Assembly: GCF_001975825.1 (NCBI RefSeq)
Contig: NZ_MTKN01000002.1
Location: 264,473-328,472, forward strand
From: [Flexibacter] sp. ATCC 35208
GTDB lineage: Bacteria; Bacteroidota; Bacteroidia; Chitinophagales; Chitinophagaceae
Direction: 5' to 3'
Length of the DNA: 64,000 nucleotides
The number at the start of each line of letters is the position of its first letter. Within the stretch, counting starts at the first letter, position 1. The notes beneath the pieces were generated by a model. That model was not told the DNA's origin. It did not search any database and saw nothing but the letters and a program-made list of their open reading frames with translations. Shown one piece after another: positions 1 through 8,621 of the stretch. The position numbers and the translations under genes were made by a program.

Positions 1-85
1 GGGGCTTTTTTCTAATAAAAATCCCACCATAAGGCAGGACTTTTCTGGATTATTCTGGTGTAGATGCTTGCCAGCAAATCTCTTA

Positions 86-1039
86 CTACTGTACCGTTTC
101 TTTCAGGTTCTTCAGCATATCTGTCGTCATCTTTTCCAGGCAATACTCCGGCTTCCAACCCCAGTCATTTCTCGCATTTTCATCATCAATACTCTGTGGC
201 CATCCATCGGCAATTGCCTGCCTGTAGTCAGGTGCGTAGTTAATGGTAAACTCAGGAATGTGTTTCTTTATTTCAGCAGCGATTTCTTTCGGAGAAAAAC
301 TCATCGCACCTAAATTGTAAGAAGAACGAACCTTGATCTTGTCCTTATCAGCCTCCATCAGTTCAATCGTAGCGCGGATCGCATCCGGCATATACATCAT
401 AGGCAGGTAAGTGCCTTCAGACAGGAAACAGGTATATTTCTTTTCTTCCAGCGCCTCGTGGAAGATCTCAATTGCATAATCAGTAGTACCACCACCTGGT
501 GCAGACTTGTAACTGATCAGACCTGGATAACGCAGGCTGCGTACGTCTACGCCATAACGGTGATTGTAGTATTCACACCAGCGTTCACCGGCAAACTTAC
601 TGATACCATAAATGGTAGTAGGCTCGATGATGGTATGTTGTGGTGTGTCTTCCTTTGGAGAATCTGGTCCGAATACAGCAATGGAACTAGGCCAGTACAC
701 CTTGTCAATACCTTCTTCTTTTGCTATGTCCAGTACATTCAACAGGCTGGCCATGTTAATATGCCATGCCAGCAGCGGGTTCTTTTCGCCGGTAGCAGAG
801 AGGATCGCCGCCAGCAGGTAAATCTGGGTAATGTTGTGACGGATCACCAGCACATGCAGCATTTCCTTGTTCATCACATCCAGAGAGACATAAGGCCCGG
901 AACCTTTTAGTAATTCATGTTCTTCCCGAAGGTCAGAGGCAATAACATTTGTGTCGCCATACATTTTCCTGAGCGCCAGTGTCAATTCAACACCGATCTG
1001 ACCACAGGCACCAATTACCAGGATTTTGTCTTTCTTCAT
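86..1039 (-). CDS. NAD-dependent L-threonine 3-dehydrogenase, SDR (epimerase-like) type
   Basis: Extended short-chain dehydrogenase of 317 residues. It probably oxidises L-threonine to 2-amino-3-ketobutyrate with NAD+ in the cytoplasm. The N-terminal Rossmann loop GACGQIG lies at residues 10-16, the WPSSIAVFG strand at 116-124, and the catalytic YGISK (Tyr144, Lys148) follows. The RYPG and PGGGTTDYA segments and the LPMMYMPDA segment are typical of the UDP-galactose-epimerase-like threonine dehydrogenases of Bacteroidota rather than of sugar epimerases. Length is normal for that family and the ATG start is followed directly by the glycine-rich loop. It stands alone, divergent from kdsA. A generic NAD-dependent epimerase is the alternative. 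Confidence 0.85.
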   Translation of the reverse strand: MKKDKILVIGACGQIGVELTLALRKMYGDTNVIASDLREEHELLKGSGPYVSLDVMNKEMLHVLVIRHNITQIYLLAAILSATGEKNPLLAWHINMASLLNVLDIAKEEGIDKVYWPSSIAVFGPDSPKEDTPQHTIIEPTTIYGISKFAGERWCEYYNHRYGVDVRSLRYPGLISYKSAPGGGTTDYAIEIFHEALEEKKYTCFLSEGTYLPMMYMPDAIRATIELMEADKDKIKVRSSYNLGAMSFSPKEIAAEIKKHIPEFTINYAPDYRQAIADGWPQSIDDENARNDWGWKPEYCLEKMTTDMLKNLKETVQ

Positions 1040-1246
1040 GCTAACTCGTGATTAATTTTCAGAACGTAATATTACTGGGTTCCGCAAATATTACGATCAT
1101 CTTCATAAATCGCATGACAATGCGGTAACAATCTGTGAAGGTAGCTAAAAGCATAGACAGGCCCAGCAAGCTTTTTCAATAAGTGGATTACAAATCTATG
1201 ACAATGTACACCTTCCCCCTTATCAGAGTAATCCCTGAGAATAACC

Positions 1247-1254
1247 TACCTTTG
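1247..1254 (+). promoter_or_regulatory. putative -7 promoter box of kdsA
   Basis: TACCTTTG matches the Bacteroidota -7 consensus TAnnTTTG and lies 20 bases before the kdsA ATG. No clear -33 TTG is seen at the expected distance, so this is only suggestive. Confidence 0.4.
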
Positions 1255-1274
1255 CATTCTCAAATCCAAAAATC

Positions 1275-2096
1275 ATGTCTGTTTCACATTTGAAAGCTCT
1301 TTTTAACGAAAGATATAATCCAGAGAATTTTTTCCTGATAGCCGGCCCATGTGTGGTGGAAGACGAGGCGCTGCTGATGCACGTAGCTGAAAAAGTATCC
1401 CGCATTTGTGAGCGTTTACAGATACCATATATTTTCAAAGCCTCTTACCGTAAGGCAAACCGTACCAGTATCAGTTCATTTAGTGGTATTGGTGATGTGG
1501 AAGGACTGGACCTGTTGCAGAAAGTAGGTAAGACTTTCAACCTGCCGGTTACTACCGATATTCACTCTGCTGCGGAAGCTGCGATGGCTGCTGCTTATGC
1601 TGATGTATTGCAGATCCCTGCATTCCTGTGCCGTCAGACAGATATCCTGATCGCTGCTGCCGAAACAGGCAAAGTGGTGAATGTAAAGAAAGGCCAGTTT
1701 GTAAGTGGGGAAGCGATGAAGTTTGCTGTAGAAAAAGTAAGACAGGCGGGTAATGAAAAGATCATGCTGACAGAACGTGGTACCACCTTTGGTTACCAGG
1801 ACCTGGTTGTAGACTACAGAAATATTCCTATTATGAAGGAACATGGTGTACCTGTGATCATGGATTGCACACACTCATTGCAACAACCTAACCAGACAAG
1901 CGGTGTAACAGGTGGTAATCCAAAGCTGATCAGCACTATTGCGAAAGCTGCGATTGCAACCGGTGCCGATGGTCTGTTCATCGAAACACATCCGGATCCT
2001 TCCTGTGCAAAATCTGATGGAGCGAATATGTTACACCTGGATCTGCTGGAAAAACTGCTGGAAGATCTTGTAAGGATCAGAGAAGTAGTAAGATAA
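1275..2096 (+). CDS. kdsA: 3-deoxy-8-phosphooctulonate (KDO-8-P) synthase
   Basis: 273-residue class I DAHP-synthase-family barrel that condenses phosphoenolpyruvate with arabinose 5-phosphate to KDO-8-phosphate, the first committed step towards the KDO of lipopolysaccharide. Visible signatures are GPCVVED (about 24-30), KASYRKANR (about 55-63), which is the phosphate/PEP binding segment, a CTHSLQQP segment near 198 and ETHPDPSCAKSDGAN near 237. The family length is normal and the start follows a candidate -7 box. No other lipid A or KDO genes are adjacent, so it appears to be a single-gene unit ended by a hairpin. Confidence 0.95.
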   Translation: MSVSHLKALFNERYNPENFFLIAGPCVVEDEALLMHVAEKVSRICERLQIPYIFKASYRKANRTSISSFSGIGDVEGLDLLQKVGKTFNLPVTTDIHSAAEAAMAAAYADVLQIPAFLCRQTDILIAAAETGKVVNVKKGQFVSGEAMKFAVEKVRQAGNEKIMLTERGTTFGYQDLVVDYRNIPIMKEHGVPVIMDCTHSLQQPNQTSGVTGGNPKLISTIAKAAIATGADGLFIETHPDPSCAKSDGANMLHLDLLEKLLEDLVRIREVVR

Positions 2097-2100
2097 TGAT

Positions 2101-2131
2101 AAAACGCTTTTGCCTATGGCAGAAGCGTTTT
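2101..2131 (+). terminator. hairpin terminator after kdsA
   Basis: Inverted repeat with outer arms AAAACGCTT and AAGCGTTTT and an inner GCC/GGC pair, starting 4 bases after the kdsA stop and followed by a T-rich stretch. The A and T tracts lie in the arms. Confidence 0.7.
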
Positions 2132-2221
2132 CCTTTTAAGGAAACCGGCTTGCCTGCTACCGGTCCGATTTTTGGGTATTTTTCGTAAATTCAAATAATA
2201 ACACCCAAAAATATCCACACA

Positions 2222-2623
2222 ATGATCAACTTACATGATGTAAAAGCAGGCGATACCGTAATAGTGGAATACGAAGGCGAAAAGCACGAGGGCCTCGTTC
2301 TTGAGGTCAACCGGGAAGACAAGCAGGTTTGTGTACAAACAGGCGAACAGGAATTCTGGTATGAGCTGGCCGACGTTTACCCTATTCCGCTCAGCGAAGA
2401 ACAGTTACTTAAACTGCAATTCACAAAAGAAAACATCTCTCCTGATCCTGACAATCGCAGGATCTACGTTCGTGGGCCATTTTCCGTCATGTTTCATGAA
2501 TTGGATGGCCGGGAAGCTATCCGGCTGGATTACAGGGATGAGCACCGCGAAATAAAGGGTGCATTGACTGTAAACCAATTACAGAATCACTACCACGCGA
2601 TGACGAATTTCCACCTTGATTAA
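2222..2623 (+). CDS. conserved hypothetical protein, 133 aa
   Basis: I do not recognise a named family. The protein is soluble, acidic and rich in beta-forming residues. The first 60 residues (VKAGDTVIVEYEGEKHEGLVLEVNR onward) look like a small SH3/KOW-like barrel with a 'GDxVxVEYxG' opening. The second half carries ARG-, ASP- and TYR-rich strands ending in a helix (VNQLQNHYHAM). There is no signal peptide or membrane segment. It is a single-gene unit between kdsA and a convergent PspC gene, with its own terminator. Coding is supported by unbroken length, an ATG start and sensible composition; the function is unknown. Confidence 0.75.
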   Translation: MINLHDVKAGDTVIVEYEGEKHEGLVLEVNREDKQVCVQTGEQEFWYELADVYPIPLSEEQLLKLQFTKENISPDPDNRRIYVRGPFSVMFHELDGREAIRLDYRDEHREIKGALTVNQLQNHYHAMTNFHLD

Positions 2624-2632
2624 GAAAATAAG

Positions 2633-2666
2633 GGCTGATCAATAGCGATGTTGGTCAGCCTTTTTT
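2633..2666 (+). terminator. hairpin terminator between convergent genes
   Basis: GGCTGATCAA pairs with TTGGTCAGCC (one G-T pair) around an 8-base loop and is followed by six T residues. It serves the upstream plus-strand gene and lies ahead of the end of the convergent PspC gene. Confidence 0.75.
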
Positions 2667-2681
2667 GTTTGAATGTGGTAA

Positions 2682-2903
2682 TTACAAATACCTTAGGGGG
2701 TTTCTTCTGGCATTGAGAATGTAGTTCTTCATGTTGACCCAAAAAGCCATGATCAGGTAAACAATGATTGGGGATCCCATCGTCAGGAAAGACACATAGA
2801 TAAAGAACAAGCGGATGCGGGAAGTCGCCACTCCCAGCCTGTTGCCTATCGCGGTGCACACACCGAAGGCCTGCCATTCCACAAAATCTTTAAATCTATT
2901 CAT
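2682..2903 (-). CDS. small PspC-domain membrane protein
   Basis: 73-residue protein that is essentially a single PspC domain. The 'FGVCTAIGNRLGVATSRIRLFF' region (residues about 13-34) matches the family's GVCGGIAxxxGxxxxxVRLxF pattern and is followed by one strongly hydrophobic segment (about 33-55). PspC domains sit in the inner membrane and take part in envelope-stress responses; here no pspA or pspB neighbour is present. The expected double-glycine of the family (GVCGGIA) reads GVCTAIG. The start ATG lies almost on top of a near-consensus promoter, so the transcript may be leaderless. Confidence 0.8.
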   Translation of the reverse strand: MNRFKDFVEWQAFGVCTAIGNRLGVATSRIRLFFIYVSFLTMGSPIIVYLIMAFWVNMKNYILNARRNPLRYL

Positions 2904-2907
2904 ATAT

Positions 2908-2938
2908 CAAATTTATCACAAACTCATGTGAAAAACAA
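2908..2938 (-). promoter_or_regulatory. Bacteroidota-type promoter of the PspC gene
   Basis: Reading the minus strand, a TTG (2938-2936) is followed after exactly 20 bases by TAAATTTG (2915-2908), a good match to the -33 / -7 TAnnTTTG arrangement. The PspC ATG begins at 2903, only 4 bases after the -7 box. Confidence 0.6.
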
Positions 2939-3082
2939 GTGCCAAATTTTCACGTAAAAGGCCACTTGCAGCGTGTTAGCAGTGATTTAACAAGAATTTA
3001 AAGGGATTACGGCATGTAATGGCATGAGATGTAGGGGGGTAGCGATCGACCACATATCTTTTATAAACTAGCCGGAATTAGT

Positions 3083-3090
3083 TAATTTTG
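3083..3090 (+). promoter_or_regulatory. putative -7 promoter box of the aconitase gene
   Basis: TAATTTTG matches TAnnTTTG and lies 35 bases before the aconitase ATG, in the divergent PspC-aconitase spacer. A convincing -33 element was not found. Confidence 0.4.
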
Positions 3091-3125
3091 CGGTGCATTT
3101 TTAATTGGTCTAAATATTTTTTTCC

Positions 3126-5393
3126 ATGGTGTTTGATATCGAAATGATTAAAAAAGTGTATGCGGCACTCCCGGGTAAGGTGGAAGCTACCCGTAAGCTG
3201 TTAGGACGCCCGCTCACACTATCAGAAAAGATCTTGTATGCTCACTTATACTCGCCGACCACATCGGCATATGAGAGAGGTAAATCTTACGTGGAGTTTG
3301 CACCCGATCGCGTTGCGATGCAGGATGCCACTGCACAGATGGCCTTGTTACAGTTTATGACCTGCGGCCGTGCTAAGGTAGCAGTTCCCTCTACTGTACA
3401 CTGTGATCACCTCATTCAAGCTAAAACAGGCGCAGTAGCCGATTTGGCAACTGCTAATGACACCAACAGGGAAGTTTACGAATTCCTTTCCTCTATCTCC
3501 AATAAATATGGTATTGGCTTCTGGAAACCAGGTGCTGGTATTATCCACCAGGTTGTTCTGGAAAACTATGCTTTTCCAGGTGGCCTCATGATCGGTACGG
3601 ACTCCCACACGCCAAACGCTGGTGGTCTGGGTATGCTCGCTATCGGTGTAGGTGGTGCTGACGCTGTTGACGTAATGGCAGGTCTGGCATGGGAACTGAA
3701 AATGCCAAAACTGATCGGCGTAAAACTGACGGGTAAACTGAGCGGATGGGTTTCTCCTAAAGACATTATCCTGAAAGTAGCAGGTGTACTGACTGTAAAA
3801 GGTGGTACCGGCTGTATCGTTGAATATTTCGGTGAAGGTGCTGATAGCCTGAGCGCTACCGGTAAAGGTACTATCTGTAACATGGGTGCTGAAATCGGTG
3901 CTACCTGCTCCGTATTCGCTTACGATAGTAAGATCGCTGCTTACCTGCAGGCGACTGAGCGTAGCGAAATCGCTTCCCTGGCTGACGGTGTGAGAGATCA
4001 CCTGCGCCCTGATGCAGAAGTGTACGCAGATCCTTCTAAATACTACGATCAGGTCATCGAAATCAACCTCGACGAACTTGAACCACATGTAAATGGTCCA
4101 TTTACGCCTGATCTGGCATGGCCTATTTCTAAATTCGCGCAGGCAGTGAGAGAAAACAACTGGCCTGAAAAACTGGAAGTAGCCCTCATCGGCTCCTGCA
4201 CCAACTCTTCTTACGAAGATATTTCCCGTGCAGCGTCCCTCGCTAAACAAGCTATCGACAAAAATCTGCCCGTTAAATCTGAATATACTATCACCCCCGG
4301 TTCTGAACTGGTTCGCTTCACGATCGAAAGAGATGGTCTGCTGGACACTTTCAACCAGATCGGTGGTGTAGTACTGGCTAACGCCTGCGGTCCCTGTATC
4401 GGTCAATGGGCACGTCACATCGACGATCCTAACCGTAAGAACTCTATCATCACTTCCTTCAACCGTAACTTCGCTAAGAGAAATGATGGTCTGGCAGGTA
4501 CCCACGCTTTTGTAGCTTCACCTGAAATCGTAACCGCACTGGCTATCGCCGGTACTCTGACCTTCAACCCACTGACTGACACCCTGAAAAACAAGGATGG
4601 TCAGGATGTGAAGCTGGATGAGCCAACCGGTTTTGAACTGCCTGTGAAAGGCTTTGCTGTAGATGATCCAGGTTACCAGGCACCAGCTGCTGATGGTAGC
4701 GGTTTACAGGTAGTGGTTTCTCCTACCAGCGATCGTCTGCAACTGCTGGCTGCTTTCGCACCATGGGAAGGTACTGATCTGAAAGGACTGAAACTGCTGA
4801 TCAAGGCGAAAGGTAAATGTACCACTGACCATATCTCTATGGCCGGTCCATGGTTGAAATTCCGTGGTCACCTTGACAACATTTCTAACAACATGCTGAT
4901 TGGTGCGATCAACGCATTCAACGATAAATCTGATACCGTTAAGAACCAGCTGACTGGCGAATACGGTGCTGTACCTGCTACGCAGCGTGCTTACAAAGCT
5001 GCTGGTATCGGTTCAATTGTAGTAGGTGATGAGAACTACGGTGAAGGCTCCAGCCGCGAACACGCTGCTATGGAACCACGTCACCTGGGTGTTCGCGCGA
5101 TCCTGGTAAAATCTTTTGCCCGTATCCACGAAACAAACCTGAAAAAACAAGGTATGCTCGGCCTCACCTTCGCTAACAAAGAAGATTACGATAAGATACA
5201 GGAAGACGATACATTCGATATCCTTGGTCTCACTACCTTCACTCCCGGCAAACCGCTGACTGTGGTGGCTAACCACAAAGATGGTAGCAAGGACGAAATC
5301 ACAGTAAACCATACCTACAATGAACAACAGATTGAGTGGTTCAAAGCAGGTGGTGCACTGAACGTTATCCGTGCCGAGTTCGCGAAAGCATAA
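3126..5393 (+). CDS. aconitate hydratase
   Basis: 755-residue aconitase of the mitochondrial-like type, which interconverts citrate and isocitrate in the TCA cycle with a [4Fe-4S] cluster. The three cluster cysteines are visible: Cys358 in GSCTNSS and Cys421 and Cys424 in ACGPCIGQW. The C-terminal swivel domain carries the substrate-binding [15 protein letters not shown] segment, and length fits the family. The start was kept at the first ATG, which leads directly into the family's N-terminal helix ([14 protein letters not shown]). Codon use is strongly biased (GGT, CTG, AAA), as expected for a highly expressed gene. It is a single-gene unit ended by a strong terminator. Confidence 0.96.
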   Translation: MVFDIEMIKKVYAALPGKVEATRKLLGRPLTLSEKILYAHLYSPTTSAYERGKSYVEFAPDRVAMQDATAQMALLQFMTCGRAKVAVPSTVHCDHLIQAKTGAVADLATANDTNREVYEFLSSISNKYGIGFWKPGAGIIHQVVLENYAFPGGLMIGTDSHTPNAGGLGMLAIGVGGADAVDVMAGLAWELKMPKLIGVKLTGKLSGWVSPKDIILKVAGVLTVKGGTGCIVEYFGEGADSLSATGKGTICNMGAEIGATCSVFAYDSKIAAYLQATERSEIASLADGVRDHLRPDAEVYADPSKYYDQVIEINLDELEPHVNGPFTPDLAWPISKFAQAVRENNWPEKLEVALIGSCTNSSYEDISRAASLAKQAIDKNLPVKSEYTITPGSELVRFTIERDGLLDTFNQIGGVVLANACGPCIGQWARHIDDPNRKNSIITSFNRNFAKRNDGLAGTHAFVASPEIVTALAIAGTLTFNPLTDTLKNKDGQDVKLDEPTGFELPVKGFAVDDPGYQAPAADGSGLQVVVSPTSDRLQLLAAFAPWEGTDLKGLKLLIKAKGKCTTDHISMAGPWLKFRGHLDNISNNMLIGAINAFNDKSDTVKNQLTGEYGAVPATQRAYKAAGIGSIVVGDENYGEGSSREHAAMEPRHLGVRAILVKSFARIHETNLKKQGMLGLTFANKEDYDKIQEDDTFDILGLTTFTPGKPLTVVANHKDGSKDEITVNHTYNEQQIEWFKAGGALNVIRAEFAKA

Positions 5394-5419
5394 TCAAAAG
5401 ACTGTCATTAGTAATGATA

Positions 5420-5455
5420 AAAGACTGACTTAGCATTTAAGTCAGTCTTTTTTTT
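5420..5455 (+). terminator. strong intrinsic terminator after aconitase
   Basis: Perfect 13-base stem AAAGACTGACTTA / TAAGTCAGTCTTT (5420-5432 and 5438-5450), 5-base loop and an uninterrupted T tract running on to 5455. Confidence 0.9.
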
Positions 5456-5470
5456 GTCTACATTTAGGCC

Positions 5471-6106
5471 ATGAAATCCCATCCACTATTTTATGTCTGG
5501 GAAAGCCTCTTGAGCAACTATACCAACGACGAGTCGTTGGTGCAGGAGGGCTTTAATTCCATACTAGCCCATTACAGTGAATCACACAGGTATTACCATA
5601 ATCTGGATCATGTTCAGACATTGCTCGTATTCATAGATGAATACAACCACCTCGTACACGATCTTGAAGCCCTGCAACTGGCCGTATTTTTCCACGACAT
5701 CATTTATGATGTACAGAGAGCGGATAATGAAGAAAGAAGTGCATTGGTTGCTACCCAATTCCTGGAGCAAACCAGCTATCCTGCAGAGAAGATAGCACGC
5801 GTATCGGCATACATCAGAGCCACAAAATCGCATGAAAATCCCAATGGAGATGCCGACCTGGATTGCTTCCTGGACTTTGACCTGTTTATACTGAGCGGAC
5901 CTGAACGTATGTATCAGACATATGCGAAGAATATACGGAAGGAGTATGGTATATACCCGGACACAGTGTATGTACCAGGCAGGAAAAAAATCTTACAGTA
6001 CTTCCTGGATCAACCCTCTATCTATAAGACAGCTGGATTCAGAGAACGGTTCGATACTGTAGCGAAGGAAAATATACACAGGGAATTAGAAAAGCTCTCG
6101 CTTTAA
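5471..6106 (+). CDS. predicted metal-dependent HD-superfamily phosphohydrolase
   Basis: 211-residue soluble protein. The pattern 'HRYYHNLDHV' (His43, His47) followed by 'VFFHDIIYD' (His75-Asp76) and a later conserved Asp in the 'DLDCFLDFDL' segment matches a compact family of predicted HD phosphohydrolases common in bacteria, whose substrate is not established. No extra sensory or nucleotidyltransferase domain is present. The ATG start is only about 20 bases after the aconitase terminator's T tract. Its last 21 bases overlap, on the other strand, the end of a gene remnant. Confidence 0.8.
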   Translation: MKSHPLFYVWESLLSNYTNDESLVQEGFNSILAHYSESHRYYHNLDHVQTLLVFIDEYNHLVHDLEALQLAVFFHDIIYDVQRADNEERSALVATQFLEQTSYPAEKIARVSAYIRATKSHENPNGDADLDCFLDFDLFILSGPERMYQTYAKNIRKEYGIYPDTVYVPGRKKILQYFLDQPSIYKTAGFRERFDTVAKENIHRELEKLSL

Positions 6107-6472
6107 TCCAAACCGTCTCACGACACTTACCCTGAAGTTGCCTGCACCAATGGTCTGGAAAGTATGCTCAATGGGTGACTGACTACGCGTAGTCAGATTC
6201 ACATAGTGAATGCCGGCAAAATACTTACTGGAATTATAGCCGATAGATGCACGGACCGTATTGTTTATCTGAACCCCAAACTTGCGGAGGTCATTCTCCT
6301 CATCTCTGAACAAATGGGTATAGTTACCACCCAAACTGCCGGAGAGTGATAATGTGAGGAAGAAATGTTGTTTGTAAACTAATGTATAGGCATACCCCGC
6401 ATTTGCAGCAGCACTAAATATACTGGTGCCTGAATAATTAATACCATTAATGTGCGAGTGCCGGTTTCCGTA
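6086..6472 (-). pseudogene. 5'-truncated remnant of a beta-barrel (DUF4421-like) protein gene
   Basis: An open frame of 128 codons runs from the base after the phosphodiesterase stop codon down to TAA at 6086-6088. It has no proper start; the only internal start is a TTG at 6334. The translation looks like the C-terminal part of an outer-membrane or exported barrel protein: alternating segments such as AGYAYTLVYKQHFFLTL, RASIGYNSSKYFAGIHYV and a final FRVSVVRRFG. The pattern resembles DUF4421, with only moderate certainty. The frame is the same as that of the upstream phosphodiesterase and separated from it by one stop codon, which suggests a deletion that joined the two genes. Confidence 0.6.
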
Positions 6473-6964
6473 TTATTTTGGCAACTCTATGACTTCCAGA
6501 TTGCTGATATTTCCGTCGTTTACATCGAACCGCAATAATGTTTTTACCTTATGCCAGCCTTGCTGGCCACATGCACCCGGGTTCATGTGTAATAGTTGCA
6601 AAGCCGGGTCCGGCATCACTTTCAGGATATGCGAATGACCGCAGATGAACAGTTTGGGGGCATTTCTCAACAATAACTCTTTGACGCCCGGTGCATATTT
6701 TCCCGGATAACCGCCAATATGTGTCATAAATACTTTTACGCCTTCTACTTCAAAGAATAGATTTTCGGGATAACGCACCCGGATGTCCTTGCCATCGATA
6801 TTGCCGAAAACGGCCCTGAAAGGTTTGAAAGCTTCCAGTTCATCCGCGAGGGATGTGGTACCAATATCACCTCCATGCCAGATCTCATCCACCTTTTCAA
6901 AGTATTTGAAAACCTGTGGATGGAGGTAGCTATGCGTGTCTGACATTAATCCTATCTTCTTCAT
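6473..6964 (-). CDS. YfcE/MJ0936-family metallophosphodiesterase
   Basis: 163-residue calcineurin-like phosphodiesterase. All metal-binding motifs are present in order: SDTH (Asp9, His11), HGGD (Asp33), GNID (Asn55), a His in FMTHIGG (about 82), and GHSH (His110, His112). Family members hydrolyse phosphodiesters in vitro; the physiological substrate is not established. The length is typical. The stop codon abuts directly the remnant described at 6086-6472. A TATTTTTG box (6984-6991 on the minus strand) upstream could be its promoter. Confidence 0.88.
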   Translation of the reverse strand: MKKIGLMSDTHSYLHPQVFKYFEKVDEIWHGGDIGTTSLADELEAFKPFRAVFGNIDGKDIRVRYPENLFFEVEGVKVFMTHIGGYPGKYAPGVKELLLRNAPKLFICGHSHILKVMPDPALQLLHMNPGACGQQGWHKVKTLLRFDVNDGNISNLEVIELPK

Positions 6965-7083
6965 GTATTTCCCTTAGCAGGCCCAAAAATAAAGTAAGTA
7001 TTCGGGATTGATTGACCGTTAGAAAAAAATCCCCGGAATCCTTTCCCTTTCGTATTTTACATATCCATATATATTTCATTTTT

Positions 7084-7947
7084 ATGCAGACTGATATAAC
7101 CGGCAAGCTATTAATCTCCTGTCCAGACCGCCCTGGTATCGTGGCCGGTGTGTCCCAGTTCCTGTACGCCAGTGGTGCAAATATCCTTGACGCCAGCCAG
7201 CACAGTACGGATCCCAAAGAAGGACTCTTCTTTATGCGCATGTCTTTCCAACTGGAAAACCCCTCCTTTACCAAAGAACAACTGGAAAAAGATTTCCAGG
7301 AAAAAGTTGCCGCTCCCAGACAAATGGAATGGCGGATTGACTACACCGATCGTCGTAAACAAATGGTGATTATGGTATCCCGCTATGACCATTGCCTCAT
7401 GGAATTACTATGGCGCTGGCGCAGTGGGGAATTGCCTGTAGATATTCCACTGGTGATCTCTAACCACCTTGAGTTAAAACAATTCGTGGAAGACTTCGGA
7501 ATTCCTTTCCATTACCTGCCTGTAGATGCAGGCAATAAAGCATTGCAGGAACAGGAAGCGATTAAACTGATCAGAAGGGCGAATGCTGATTTTATCGTGC
7601 TTGCACGCTATATGCAGATCCTTTCCCCCGGTTTTGTGAGCGTATTCCCAGGTAGGATCATCAATATTCACCATAGTTTCCTCCCGGCATTTGCAGGAGC
7701 AAACCCTTATAGAAACGCTTATAACAGAGGTGTGAAGTTAATAGGCGCTACTGCCCACTATGTAACGGACGACCTGGACGAAGGGCCGATCATTGACCAG
7801 GATGTAGCGAGGGTGAGCCATAAACATGAAGTAACGGACCTGATTATGTTAGGTAGAGATATAGAAAGGCAGGTGTTAACAAGAGCAGTGATTGCACATA
7901 TCGATGACCGGGTAATTATTCATGGAAATAAAACCATTGTATTCTAA
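7084..7947 (+). CDS. purU: formyltetrahydrofolate deformylase
   Basis: 287-residue enzyme that hydrolyses 10-formyl-THF to THF and formate, balancing one-carbon pools and feeding formate to PurT. An N-terminal ACT domain (about 6-85, with [15 protein letters not shown]) is followed by the formyltransferase-like domain with the catalytic Asn194 and His196 in INIHHSFLP and the Asp of [12 protein letters not shown] near 230. I chose the ATG at 7084 because the ACT domain begins right after it; the longer upstream frame adds residues foreign to the family. It is convergent with the next gene through a shared hairpin. The hut operon nearby makes formamide, not formyl-THF, so no direct link is claimed. 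Confidence 0.95.
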   Translation: MQTDITGKLLISCPDRPGIVAGVSQFLYASGANILDASQHSTDPKEGLFFMRMSFQLENPSFTKEQLEKDFQEKVAAPRQMEWRIDYTDRRKQMVIMVSRYDHCLMELLWRWRSGELPVDIPLVISNHLELKQFVEDFGIPFHYLPVDAGNKALQEQEAIKLIRRANADFIVLARYMQILSPGFVSVFPGRIINIHHSFLPAFAGANPYRNAYNRGVKLIGATAHYVTDDLDEGPIIDQDVARVSHKHEVTDLIMLGRDIERQVLTRAVIAHIDDRVIIHGNKTIVF

Positions 7948-7982
7948 TTAAAAAGGCGGGTGGTACACACCCGCCTTTTTAA
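7948..7982. terminator. bidirectional terminator between purU and the convergent secreted protein
   Basis: Perfect 15-base stem, TTAAAAAGGCGGGTG paired with CACCCGCCTTTTTAA around a 5-base loop. A and T tracts flank the GC core on both sides, so it can act in either direction. Confidence 0.9.
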
Positions 7983-7983
7983 A

Positions 7984-8586
7984 TTACTTCGCTTTTTTCT
8001 TAATCTTCTTCGCCATCGCTTTTGCTGCTGCTGCATAAGCTTCCTGGATCCTCACACCGGTATCAAAGTCAAAACCGCCATATACACGGCCTGGTGCTTT
8101 ATCTACCTTAATCTTTGCAATTACCTTGCTGTGGTCTCCTGTTTCCACAATCCAGGCTTCACCATTTAATCTTGCATTCTTTCTCGTTACACCTACATTG
8201 TAACCAGGTTCAATGAAAGTAGTTTTGAAGATCAACGTGTACTTTGCTTTAGGATACTTTCCAGCAGACATTCCACTGTACTCAGTAAACAATTCGTTGA
8301 ATTTTGGCTCGAACCTTTTAGGTCTGTCGTCCCTCCAGGCCTTGGCCCATTTGTCGCCTCTGCCAGGTTCTTTCTTGTTGTAGGCTTCTGATTTTTTTGC
8401 GATGTAATCATTTTCATCGGCATAGCTACCAACACCAACATGCTCATAGTCAAATTCAGTGTTCAGCTTTGTAGTACCTTTTAGTTGGGATAAATCGCCT
8501 TCGAGGACTTTAATTTTTTGTGCGTTCACGAACATCGGTGCTACGAACATTGCAGCTACCAATAGAAGCTTAGGGATTCTTTTCAT
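7984..8586 (-). CDS. secreted hypothetical protein, 200 aa
   Basis: Unrecognised family. The start was set at the ATG 8584-8586, which opens with a clear signal peptide (MKRIPKLLLVAAMFVAPMFVNAQ; cleavage expected after Ala-Gln near 22-23); the longer frame adds eight residues with no role. The mature part is basic and contains a positive C-terminal tail rich in Ala and Lys (AAAAKAMAKKIKKKAK). A domain of about 150 residues with Asp/Lys-rich beta segments ends in a long helix. It lies 35 bases downstream of hutG on the same strand and could be read through from the hut operon, but no functional link is evident. Confidence 0.75.
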   Translation of the reverse strand: MKRIPKLLLVAAMFVAPMFVNAQKIKVLEGDLSQLKGTTKLNTEFDYEHVGVGSYADENDYIAKKSEAYNKKEPGRGDKWAKAWRDDRPKRFEPKFNELFTEYSGMSAGKYPKAKYTLIFKTTFIEPGYNVGVTRKNARLNGEAWIVETGDHSKVIAKIKVDKAPGRVYGGFDFDTGVRIQEAYAAAAKAMAKKIKKKAK

Positions 8587-8621
8587 TAAATATAAAAATT
8601 TGGGTTGACCCAAAGATAATA

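Noticed and set aside
1..85. GGGGCTTTTTT at the left edge as a terminator
   Set aside because: It may be the right arm of a terminator whose left arm lies outside the window; it cannot be confirmed.
3348..4505. Long open frame of 385 codons on the strand opposite aconitase
   Set aside because: It is a shadow of the strongly biased codon use of the aconitase gene; its translation is low-complexity and matches no family by eye.
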